Below are positions 1 to 8,031 of a stretch of 13,617 nt of DNA, piece by piece (position 1 is the first letter of the stretch; each line of letters starts with the position of its first letter). This DNA comes from Thermoprotei archaeon. Lineage in GTDB: Archaea > Thermoproteota > Thermoprotei_A > Sulfolobales > Ignisphaeraceae. The notes below the pieces were generated by a model. That model had not been told where the DNA came from and ran no database searches. It saw only the letters and a list, made by a program, of their open reading frames with translations. The position numbers and the translations under genes were made by a program. The stretch lies in contig QMWT01000020.1 in NCBI GenBank assembly GCA_003661775.1, forward strand, positions 1-13,617, given 5' to 3'.

Positions 1-576
1 CCCATCAAGTTCTTGCCGAAGATGAGGGTGTTGACCGTAGGTTACGGAGCTGGTGCCAAGGATCTCAGGGACGTGCCGAACATTCTAAGAGTTGTAGTAG
101 GTGAAGATGACCCCCAACTACTTCATGAAAAGGTGGTGTTGCTGGAGACGGACGTTGATGACGTAACGGGCGAGGTGCTAGGATATGCTACTGAACGGCT
201 TATGAAGATGGGGGCCCTCGATGTAACTCTTATCCCTAGTTACCGTAAGAAGGGTAGACCTGGCTATGTAGTTCGGGTGTTAGCACGTGTAGAGGACGGT
301 GGGAGGCTTGCACGTACACTCATAGAGGAACTAGGTACGCTGGGAGTTAGGGTATCGGTTGTTCCTAGGTTAATCGTTCCAAAGAGAGAGTTTCTCCCCG
401 TAAACATAATGGTAAACGGGAAGAAGTTCAACGTGAGGGTGAAGGTGAGCAGAACTCTTGAAGGTCACGAACTTGTTATCAAACCGGAGTACGAAGATGT
501 TAAGAAGGTCGCTGAAGAGGCTGGAGTACCGCTTAGAGAAGTAGTCAAAGAGGTTTTGAAGAGATACTACAGCTAG
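1..576 (+). CDS. larC: LarC-type nickel-pincer cofactor biosynthesis protein (C-terminal part, 5' end outside window)
   Basis: The reading frame is open from base 1, so the gene starts upstream; about 191 C-terminal residues of a protein normally near 400 are present. LarC (formerly DUF111) is the CTP-dependent enzyme that inserts nickel into the pyridinium bisthiocarboxylate mononucleotide, completing the nickel-pincer cofactor first found in lactate racemase. Visible family signatures are GYGAGAKDL with PNILRVVVGE, then LETDVDDVTGEVLGYATERL, ALDVTLIPSYRKKGRPGY, and a C-terminal part with the R-x-E and VRVKVSR-type segments. An internal TTG at 13 and ATG at 22 are probably not starts, since the family sequence continues through them. 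In Lactobacillus plantarum larC is made by a programmed frameshift; whether a split exists here cannot be seen. The DUF362 gene follows after 56 bases on the same strand. Family assignment is firm; the cofactor's user enzyme is not in the window. Confidence 0.88.
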   Translation, partial: PIKFLPKMRVLTVGYGAGAKDLRDVPNILRVVVGEDDPQLLHEKVVLLETDVDDVTGEVLGYATERLMKMGALDVTLIPSYRKKGRPGYVVRVLARVEDGGRLARTLIEELGTLGVRVSVVPRLIVPKREFLPVNIMVNGKKFNVRVKVSRTLEGHELVIKPEYEDVKKVAEEAGVPLREVVKEVLKRYYS

Positions 577-632
577 AAGGCAACCAAAGCAATTTCTGTA
601 CCGTTTTGGATGAAGTTTAGTGGTAGAGAAGT

Positions 633-1556
633 ATGGTCAGGGGCACGGTCTCTATAGTGCATGCAAGGGAAAGATACGCGGGTACTCGTGAAGCTCTTAA
701 CCTTATCAAGGATGAGGTGAGGGAGGTCTACGGATCTAGAACTAAGGTGCTTGTAAAGCCGAATTTCGTGTCCGTCTACCGCAACCTCTGCGCTACACAC
801 GTGAAAACTGTTGAGGCTATATTAGATTTCCTTTATGAGAAGTTTGCTCCCTCAGAGATAGTGATAGCTGAATCGCCCGCGATCGGGAGTGTCGAGGAGG
901 GTTTCAGGAACTATGGATACTACGAGCTTAGAAGAAAGTACCCTGGGATAGAGTTCGCAGACCTTGACTCCTACAATCAGAAGATGTTCAGGCTTAAGGA
1001 TGAAAACGGGGATGTTTATGAGGTATACGTGTCCGAGATACTCCTTGATGATAGGTACTTCAGGGTATCGCCCTGCCGTGCAAAAACACATGATACTGTC
1101 ATTGTAACGCTTACGATAAAGAACGTGGTGATGGGCTCTATAAAGAGAGGTTACAAGTCGCGTATGCATAGAGGCTACTACACGATCAACTACAACATAG
1201 CTGCTTTAGCAACGAAGATGATGCCTCATCTAGGGGTCGTGGACGGCGTTGAGGGGATGGAGGGTGATGGTCCTGTGCGTGGGGATCCGAAACCTTGGGG
1301 TGTGATCTTCGCGTCTACGAACCCGGTCAACCTGGATGCCGTAGTCGCCTATGCCATGGGGTTCAACCCGGGGGATATAGGATACCTGTACTTCCTAGCA
1401 AAGTGGGGCTATGGAGAGATCGACGTTAGGAGAATACCGCGTGTAGGTGAGAATTTAGAGGGCATCAGGACAAGTTTCCGTCCCCACAGAATGTACTCCG
1501 AGCAATTAACGTGGAAAAAGCTCTTAGGGTTAGAACTGGGTTTTGTCTCCTCGTAG
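633..1556 (+). CDS. DUF362 family protein (COG2006), function unknown
   Basis: This 307-residue protein has the DUF362 pattern from end to end: an N-terminal alpha/beta part with VKPNFVS at residues 41-47, a central CRAKTHDTVIVTLTIKNVVM at 148-167, the acidic loop DGVEGMEGDGPVRGDP at 204-219, and NPVNLDAVVAYAMGFNP at 230-246. Some DUF362 proteins carry a C-terminal two-cluster ferredoxin domain; this one does not, and it has no clustered cysteines, signal peptide or membrane segment, so it is probably a soluble cytoplasmic protein. No reaction is established for the family that I can apply safely. The ATG at 633 is the first start after the larC stop, has only a weak ribosome binding site, and lies close enough for read-through from larC. 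Its stop is two bases from the stop of the convergent ATPase gene. The family call is firm; function is open. Confidence 0.85.
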   Translation: MVRGTVSIVHARERYAGTREALNLIKDEVREVYGSRTKVLVKPNFVSVYRNLCATHVKTVEAILDFLYEKFAPSEIVIAESPAIGSVEEGFRNYGYYELRRKYPGIEFADLDSYNQKMFRLKDENGDVYEVYVSEILLDDRYFRVSPCRAKTHDTVIVTLTIKNVVMGSIKRGYKSRMHRGYYTINYNIAALATKMMPHLGVVDGVEGMEGDGPVRGDPKPWGVIFASTNPVNLDAVVAYAMGFNPGDIGYLYFLAKWGYGEIDVRRIPRVGENLEGIRTSFRPHRMYSEQLTWKKLLGLELGFVSS

Positions 1557-1558
1557 AA

Positions 1559-4500
1559 CTAAACTATGAGCTCAGCATCTATGAGACCTAGCTCGATGAG
1601 CCTATAGACAGCGTTGATAGCCTCTTCTCTAGAAAGTTTCTTACTTGCCTCCAGTAGCACCGCGCTGAGTCTGGGCCTCTCATCACCCTTAGCTATTCTC
1701 TTCAGCACAACTTCGATCACAACCTTGTCTCTGAGGTTGAGTTCTTTATCCTGCATCATGCCTAGCATTTTGTCGACGAGATCTTCCGGGTCTAGTGATG
1801 GAAGCACCTCAAGATTCTTCATGGTCTCCTCTACAAGCTCCGGCACTTCCTCCGGGCTCACTTTCCTAAGAGTATCGCTGATGCGCCTAAGCGCTGAAGC
1901 TCTTACCAGAGCTTCGTCTAAGATTCTCATAGCCGACTTCGCTACGGGTATAGTTATCGCCAGTTTCCTTACAAATTTGCTTATTCGTGATAGGCTCACT
2001 GAGGCATTCTCGATATCCTCAAGAAGTTTGTAAACGAGGTTCCGAGCAACGTCTGTACATCTATTGACTAAGTCTTGTGATAGGGTATGAACCTCTTTAA
2101 GTGCTTTAACAAGTGTGCTCAGCAGCGTCTCCACATCTTCGAGAATAAGCCGGCCCGAAATGCCTACACTTGCAAGAACTTTCTCAAGCTCTCTCCTAAC
2201 TTGGTCTTCGAGAATGGTTATGGGGTTCAGGTATTCGTCTAGAACAGGTTCAGGTACTTTACAGCGTTCTAGTGCACGCCTGATCTTCGAAGCGATCTCC
2301 ATGTTCTTCATGATGTCTGCGTATAGGGAGTCCGCCTCATCTGCTAGAGCTTCTAGCCTCCTTAGAATAGCTTCGGGGTCTCCGCGAAGCCCACTGCTAC
2401 TTCTCCATCTCTCTACTTCGCTTCTAAGGGCCTCAAGTCCATGCCTGCTGAAGGTGTAGACTTTTGATGTAGGTCTTATCTTCGAAACCTGGGCTATGGT
2501 CCGCGGGAGCAGATCTTCGAGATCCTTCTCTCCAATGATCCTCTTTAACAGTTTGGAGCTGACGAGCTTCTTTCTCAGAGCCGAGTAGAGCTTGCCTACA
2601 TCAGTTAGCTGCTCCACTGCTTTGCTAATATACCTACAGAGCTCATCGGCTTCCCTTATTAGGGATCTGAGCTCTTCAGATTCGCTATATCTCTGAGGAA
2701 CTTCCTCCTTTAGGTCTACGCTGATTATATTCTTGTACCACTCAAGCATCTTAATCAATTCATAGACCTTGTAATTGTTGTAGTAGGGGTTGTCCTTAGT
2801 GAAGGGGAAATTCTTTCCAGGACTGTTATTCCACAGATCTTCAATTCTTCTAGCGAAAGCTTCGATAGGATAAACTTCGTTTAGCAAACGATCAATGCTT
2901 TCCCTAAGCTTTCTTAAGACCTCTACCAGCGGGACCTCGACAGTAATGTCTTCAAGGAAGACATAGCGGTTAAGCTGCTTAGCAAGTTTTTCCGAGGCGA
3001 TGAGAAGCTTTTCCTCGAGCCCCGTCAGCAACCTCTGCACAGCCTTAAATTCGCGATATGCACGTTCAATAACGTAGCTATGGTATCTTATGCTCTCAGC
3101 TTCTTTACGGGCTGAGTGGAACAGTACATCAGTTAGAAGCCTCTCAGCAGACGCTAAACTACGGCATATCTCTACGGCAATATCTAGAGTTGTGCTCTCG
3201 GTTAACGAGTTCTCGGCTCTCTTTAGCGCGTTCTTGATAAGCTCTAGAAGCTGCGGAGTGTAGCTAAACCGGTAGCCTGGATTCCATGGTGGATTGTGAC
3301 GTATCTTGCCGCTGACCACATAGCCTAGGTAAACCTGTAATTCGCCGTACTTCTCTTCATAGCTCTTCACAAGCTCCTTGAGCTCCTCAACTCTTCTCCT
3401 GAGAGCCGACGGTTCTATGAACAAGCTGATCTTTCCTCCCCGTAATTCTGCAAGACCGAGAGACCTCAGACTTTCTACAACCATGGCGATTACTAGATCG
3501 GGGCTCCCACTTTTTACCACAAACAGCTTCAGTAACCTGTCTAGGGATACTTCACTACCTGCCATGACGAGCCTTCTGAAGAATGGGGCTTCGACGATGC
3601 TCAGTGTTAGCAGTAGCCTACCTCCGTTATTTTTGATAGCAACTATTCCCAGATCGCTAAGTGGTGCTAACTTATTTCCTAGTTCTTCAGGCGATTCTAT
3701 GTCGGGCCCTATAACTTCACGGTACTTCTGGTAAAATGCGAGGTACCGCCTAACATTCTCGGTCACATAGCTCATCAACTCGTCAAGAGGTACCTCTCTC
3801 AAAGGCTGTGGGTAGTGCACGAGCCATCGGAGGCACCGCGCAGCATCGTTTATGTTTGGGGTCCCTAGCTCCTTACCTCCTACTTCAACCGATCTACGTG
3901 GCTGAACAAGCAGAGTCCCTATGCTCCTCAGCTCATTCTCTATCTCTTTAACGAGTTCGTCTATACCGTACTCGCGCCCTAGTCTAGACGAAATGTAGGA
4001 CTGGTAGGCAAAGGTGTTGATGCCAGGTATGGTCTCGCCTTTGAGCCCCCTCAGCGCTGCTTGTAGGAACTGATCAACAGTATTCCACTGCTCCATACCT
4101 AGGATTCCTAGGGCGCTCAGCCTGACGTAGTCCATGGTCTTCAGCTTCAGCACTGCGACACCTACACCTAGCTCTCTTAAGATGCGGCGCACATTCTCTA
4201 AGTCGCTAAGACTCCCTGTAGAGACTAGGAGAACAGCGTGGGGTCTCTCATAAACGGCACTGTTCCTTAGAAGCTTCAAGTATTCATTCAGTAACGATCT
4301 TGCTTTGACTCCTATTAGAGGTAGCACGTCTAGTCTTAGCATAGGTACGTAGCTTGCCTCAAGCTCCTTAATGTAGAACCTAGCCGGCGACCCATCCTTA
4401 CTCGCGACTACGTCGAGATGAGCTACAGGCATATCTTCAATGAGCTTACTCACCTTGACTTCGACTATATCAGTTTTTGAAGAGGTGAAGAAGCTTCTCA

Positions 4501-6250
4501 TGACATCAGCTATCGGGACAAGCACCCCCCACAGAAACGGCTCAACACTACGTTCACTCCTAGCCCGCCTCCACAGCCTTATTCTCGCGTCCTTCTTAGC
4601 TATGAAGTCCAGAGCTGCGACTTCTTGCGAGAAGAATACGCGGTTCTGTACACCAGGGTCGACGACGAGCATGGAACCCTCGTCTCTGACAACACCTCTC
4701 TTAGCAAGCTCATCCATGACCTCGTTGACCACCTGTGCTAACAGCGATGCTGTTACCTCATCTGCACCTGCTACATCCACGTACATGTTTCGGAGGAATT
4801 CGGCGTCGTCGGGTTTAAACAGAGTAATCTCTCCACTAGAAGTTATGTAGAGAAGCGGATCTAGGAGAACTCTGTATAGTTCTAGAGGTTCCTCTATACC
4901 CAGCTGCGCAAATGCCTCCGGATTTCTCTCCCTAGCTTCCGCCAACAGCACGGTGTTTTCGTGCACGAAGCGGTCGACGCCTGCTTTTAGTACTAGCGCT
5001 CGCCCTCCATGTACTAGACCGGAGGCTTCCAGCACTGTCAACACTTTCTTTAACTCATCTTGCGACTCTATGAACATCTGCAGATCTTCGGTTTTTAACC
5101 CGCCGCGTGATAGTATCAGCAACTTGCACAGTTTCTGTGAGTAGCTCTTCCTACCTAGGTAACTCTCGATAAGCTCTGTACACCTACGTTCCTCCAGCAC
5201 GTAGCCGTCTTCTATAAGTATATGTTCCTCTTCACCTTCAATGACTGTTTTGAGAAGTTTCAACATCTCTAGGGAGTTGTCGAGATGGAGCTTCTCGGCG
5301 GTGCATCCACTTTCTCTCCTGCACATTGTGACCATGAGTGAAGAGAGCTTGTTAATTATTCTCTCGGTAGCGGCTGGTAGGCCTACTGAGGTAAGAGCTA
5401 CGAAGTTCAGCAGGGTCGGGGGCTCGGCAATGCTCTTGAACCCTAGGTTATTGCCGCAGAATACGTAGTCTATCAACTTATTTAAATGGTGCAGAACCTC
5501 CGCCACGAGCATTCTCTTAAAGACAAGTCTCGTAAATCTTCGCTTCAGTCTGCCCCACACGTCTGAAACCTCGACGCGTGTTTCGAGCACTCTTTCAGCG
5601 CTACTGGTAGTGGCTATGGCTAGGTGAAGCTTGTTCATCATGCCCGATCTCTTGAGCGCCTCCACATTTCCATTCACGATCTCGACAAGGGCTTCCAGAA
5701 CCGCCGAGAGGAGTCTTAGACCCGTACTCGTTGAGATCCTCGTCACTATATCCTCAAACTCGTCTAGGAACACTAGTATAGGGGTGTCGGCATCGCAGAC
5801 AGCGCGAGACAGACCTCCAAATTTTATTAGTGCAGCAGTGACGCTCTTTTCATTCGCCTCTTCCACTATCTCCGCCATAGCTGCAAACTCCGGATAGACG
5901 TCAGCTAACGCGCGTAGCAACGCTATTAAAAACATGTAAGGGCTCCATATATCAGCATCTAGAAGCTTCTCCATGTGATCAAGAACCCTGCTCGTAGCTA
6001 CGTAAAGCGTGCACACGTCTCTTCTCTTGCTGAGAACACCGTGGTAAATCGCGGTTTTTCCTTCGCCCCACTCGCCTACGATCCATAGAAGCTGGGGGTG
6101 TCTACTCCTCTTTACTCTCTCTAGAAAAGCCTCGAGCTCACTTAGCAATATGCGTCTTGTGGGGAGATTTCTCGTAAGCTCGAGGGTCTCTGAAGCCTCT
6201 ATTCCCACCTCGCTAAGAGCTCTGCAAGGCTTGGGCGCGCACTTCCTCAC
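1559..6250 (-). CDS. Giant P-loop ATPase with winged-helix segments and long helical C-terminal half, family not recognised
   Basis: A 1563-residue protein. The N-terminal third is an ORC/STAND-like ATPase: Walker A GEWGEGKT at residues 59-66, Walker B ILVFLDEFED at 158-167, a sensor-1-like AIATTSS at 211-217, and a basic arginine stretch WGRLKRRF at 232-239. Probable winged helices follow at about 370-425 and 900-945. An alpha/beta region at about 590-715 includes HAVLLVSTGSLSDLENVRRI. From about 950 to 1490 the sequence is nearly all helix, rich in Glu, Lys, Arg and Leu, consistent with coiled coil or helical repeats. The last 55 residues look like another winged helix. No signal peptide or membrane segment is seen. 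The general plan recalls large ATPases such as BREX BrxC or PglY, but I see no specific signature. The start is GTG at 6250, with a purine-rich GGGGAGCAG just upstream; a later start is possible. It is divergent from herA-nurA, suggesting it loads or regulates that pair (inference). Confidence 0.85.
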   Translation of the reverse strand: MRKCAPKPCRALSEVGIEASETLELTRNLPTRRILLSELEAFLERVKRSRHPQLLWIVGEWGEGKTAIYHGVLSKRRDVCTLYVATSRVLDHMEKLLDADIWSPYMFLIALLRALADVYPEFAAMAEIVEEANEKSVTAALIKFGGLSRAVCDADTPILVFLDEFEDIVTRISTSTGLRLLSAVLEALVEIVNGNVEALKRSGMMNKLHLAIATTSSAERVLETRVEVSDVWGRLKRRFTRLVFKRMLVAEVLHHLNKLIDYVFCGNNLGFKSIAEPPTLLNFVALTSVGLPAATERIINKLSSLMVTMCRRESGCTAEKLHLDNSLEMLKLLKTVIEGEEEHILIEDGYVLEERRCTELIESYLGRKSYSQKLCKLLILSRGGLKTEDLQMFIESQDELKKVLTVLEASGLVHGGRALVLKAGVDRFVHENTVLLAEARERNPEAFAQLGIEEPLELYRVLLDPLLYITSSGEITLFKPDDAEFLRNMYVDVAGADEVTASLLAQVVNEVMDELAKRGVVRDEGSMLVVDPGVQNRVFFSQEVAALDFIAKKDARIRLWRRARSERSVEPFLWGVLVPIADVMRSFFTSSKTDIVEVKVSKLIEDMPVAHLDVVASKDGSPARFYIKELEASYVPMLRLDVLPLIGVKARSLLNEYLKLLRNSAVYERPHAVLLVSTGSLSDLENVRRILRELGVGVAVLKLKTMDYVRLSALGILGMEQWNTVDQFLQAALRGLKGETIPGINTFAYQSYISSRLGREYGIDELVKEIENELRSIGTLLVQPRRSVEVGGKELGTPNINDAARCLRWLVHYPQPLREVPLDELMSYVTENVRRYLAFYQKYREVIGPDIESPEELGNKLAPLSDLGIVAIKNNGGRLLLTLSIVEAPFFRRLVMAGSEVSLDRLLKLFVVKSGSPDLVIAMVVESLRSLGLAELRGGKISLFIEPSALRRRVEELKELVKSYEEKYGELQVYLGYVVSGKIRHNPPWNPGYRFSYTPQLLELIKNALKRAENSLTESTTLDIAVEICRSLASAERLLTDVLFHSARKEAESIRYHSYVIERAYREFKAVQRLLTGLEEKLLIASEKLAKQLNRYVFLEDITVEVPLVEVLRKLRESIDRLLNEVYPIEAFARRIEDLWNNSPGKNFPFTKDNPYYNNYKVYELIKMLEWYKNIISVDLKEEVPQRYSESEELRSLIREADELCRYISKAVEQLTDVGKLYSALRKKLVSSKLLKRIIGEKDLEDLLPRTIAQVSKIRPTSKVYTFSRHGLEALRSEVERWRSSSGLRGDPEAILRRLEALADEADSLYADIMKNMEIASKIRRALERCKVPEPVLDEYLNPITILEDQVRRELEKVLASVGISGRLILEDVETLLSTLVKALKEVHTLSQDLVNRCTDVARNLVYKLLEDIENASVSLSRISKFVRKLAITIPVAKSAMRILDEALVRASALRRISDTLRKVSPEEVPELVEETMKNLEVLPSLDPEDLVDKMLGMMQDKELNLRDKVVIEVVLKRIAKGDERPRLSAVLLEASKKLSREEAINAVYRLIELGLIDAELIV

Positions 6251-6369
6251 CTGCTCCCCTCAAACATAGCTTACTATACGCCATGTAGAGCCCAATATAG
6301 TGTGTGGCCTCCTCAGCCCACCCTTTATAATAGGTTCAACACGGCAGCTCTTTAGCTAGGGTAGGTGAT
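6251..6369. promoter_or_regulatory. Bidirectional promoter region between the giant ATPase gene and herA-nurA
   Basis: The 119 bases between two divergent starts hold a TATA-like element for each strand. TTTATAAT at 6324-6331 points to herA and would place transcription start near 6354, leaving a leader of about 16 bases. AATATAGT at 6294-6301, read as ACTATATT on the minus strand, points to the ATPase gene and would place its start near 6272. The TATA elements are only about 22 bases apart, so one bound regulator could control both genes. I see no clear operator palindrome. These are pattern calls without experimental support. Confidence 0.5.
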
Positions 6370-8031
6370 TTGGAGCAGAAAGTTGTGGGGATTGTTCTTA
6401 GCGGTGCAACGACCACGAGTGCCGTAGCTCAGCTCACGAGGAGGGGTGAGGATGTTGTTCTTGAGGGTATGCTCTTGGTGATCAGCTGTAGAAGAAGCGG
6501 GCAGAGAATACTTGCACGTGTTGATTCGTTGAGGCCCGTAAACGATTTCTTCAGAGAAGGTGACGTGTGGAGCAGCGTCAGGAGACTGGGCGAGTTAGAG
6601 GAGTCTCTACTAGAGGAGGTAGCTAGGCAGTACACGCTGGCCGAGCTCACGCTGATAGGGGTATTGGGGGAGAAAGGTCTTGGAAGTGTTAGAAGGCCTC
6701 CAGCACCCGGTGCCCGGGTGCTGATGCTCGACATCGCGAAGGAGGCTAAGGAGCTGTTCGGTGCGGAGCCGGGGACCCCCGGCATCGTGTGGTACGGCAC
6801 GCTGGCTGGTTACGAGAACGCGCCTATACCTCTAAACGTTGAGAACATAACCATGCACATGGGAGTGTTCGGCGAGACCGGTAGCGGTAAGAGCTACGGT
6901 GTAGGGTATCTGATAGAGCTGCTCAGCCGCATACCAGTAGGCGACGGTGAAGCCGCAATCCCCATCCTCGTCATAGATGCCAACGGCGACTACCTCGATT
7001 ATCATAGACATTTTGTGGAACATGGAGAGCTGGGTGCTTTCCGCGGTGTTATGAGGCTAGTATTCTCGATATCGCGTGCAGCAAACGAGCCCCTGACACA
7101 TGTACTCACCATAGGTTTAGACGAGTTCACAGCACGCGATCTCGCTGAATTTATAGTCGGCTACAAGTATGGTGGACTGGAATTTAATGAACTCCAGGTC
7201 TCGGCGCTGGAGAGAACTCTTAGAGAGGTTGTGGAAGAGACGGGGTACAGCTATACCGAGCTACTCACATCGAGAATAGACCTTGTGTATGCCAAACTCA
7301 ATGAACTTTCAACAGGCCGTGGAGCCCCCGTTCATCACCAGACCGCCAAGGCCGTGAGGACTGCTCTGGAGAAGTTCGAGAATGACTTGGTTGAACAGTA
7401 CAAAGTTGTAGACAGAAAGCCTATGTTAAGCTCGTCGTTCGTTGACAAGATAACCAAGGAACCGTGGTTAGTACTAATAGACTTCTCCCCGGAGGGTTCA
7501 CCGGGGATCCCGCTCCCCGTAAAACAGCTTGTTGTCGGCTACTTAACGCGTGTACTGTACAGACAGTTCACGGAGTACAAGGTTCGGGGAGATGAGAGGT
7601 ACCTGCTGTTTGTGATCGAGGAGGCGCAGAACTATGCACCGAATCCGAGGAACTACCCCCTTGGATGGAGCATAGCTCGTGATTACCTAGCGCTTATAGC
7701 GACCCAGGGCAGGAAGTTTGGGTTAAGTCTATGCTTAGTGAGCCAGAGACCTGCGTTCATAGACCCTGTAGTGCTCTCGATGCTCAACACGTGGTTTATC
7801 CATCGTGTGGCCCCTGAGGATGTGCCGTACATAGCCCGGGCCTCCGGAGGGCTGCCCCAAGGACTTGAGAAAAGGCTGACTTCGCTGCCCCGAGGAGTGG
7901 CTGTTGTGGCTGGGCAGATGAATATTCTTGGTGTGCCGCTGCTTGTAGAGGTTGGTAGGAGAAGAGTATCGCATGCGATGGGGAGGCCGCGCGTAGTTGA
8001 GACGCTTAGAAGGCTCTACCGCTCGGGGTGA
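6370..8031 (+). CDS. herA: HerA-family DNA translocase ATPase
   Basis: This 553-residue protein belongs to the FtsK-HerA superfamily of hexameric dsDNA translocases that partner NurA in DNA end resection. Residues 1 to about 110 fit the HAS-barrel that docks the nuclease. The core then shows GETGSGKS (Walker A, 168-175), ILVIDANGDY (199-208), the Walker B region LLFVIEEAQNY (412-422), ATQGRKFG (444-451), SQRP (458-461) and NTWFIHRV (473-480), the last containing a candidate arginine finger R479. Length and motif order match archaeal HerA. The start is TTG at 6370, directly preceded by GGTGAT, which is complementary to the 16S rRNA tail. The gene overlaps nurA by four bases, implying coupled translation. 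Mre11 and Rad50, usual operon partners in archaea, are absent, so this may be a second HerA or a relocated one. The family call is firm; a repair versus defence role is open. Confidence 0.92.
   Translation: MEQKVVGIVLSGATTTSAVAQLTRRGEDVVLEGMLLVISCRRSGQRILARVDSLRPVNDFFREGDVWSSVRRLGELEESLLEEVARQYTLAELTLIGVLGEKGLGSVRRPPAPGARVLMLDIAKEAKELFGAEPGTPGIVWYGTLAGYENAPIPLNVENITMHMGVFGETGSGKSYGVGYLIELLSRIPVGDGEAAIPILVIDANGDYLDYHRHFVEHGELGAFRGVMRLVFSISRAANEPLTHVLTIGLDEFTARDLAEFIVGYKYGGLEFNELQVSALERTLREVVEETGYSYTELLTSRIDLVYAKLNELSTGRGAPVHHQTAKAVRTALEKFENDLVEQYKVVDRKPMLSSSFVDKITKEPWLVLIDFSPEGSPGIPLPVKQLVVGYLTRVLYRQFTEYKVRGDERYLLFVIEEAQNYAPNPRNYPLGWSIARDYLALIATQGRKFGLSLCLVSQRPAFIDPVVLSMLNTWFIHRVAPEDVPYIARASGGLPQGLEKRLTSLPRGVAVVAGQMNILGVPLLVEVGRRRVSHAMGRPRVVETLRRLYRSG

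Noticed and set aside
1614..5897. Several plus-strand open frames of 60-140 codons inside the giant ATPase gene
   Set aside because: Serine- and leucine-rich translations typical of the reverse strand of a helical, charged protein; they are shadows of the 1563-residue frame.
1559..6250. Reading the giant ATPase as an SMC/Rad50-type protein because of its long helical region
   Set aside because: Only the N-terminal Walker motifs are present; there is no ABC signature, no C-terminal Walker B and no zinc hook CxxC at the middle of the helical part.
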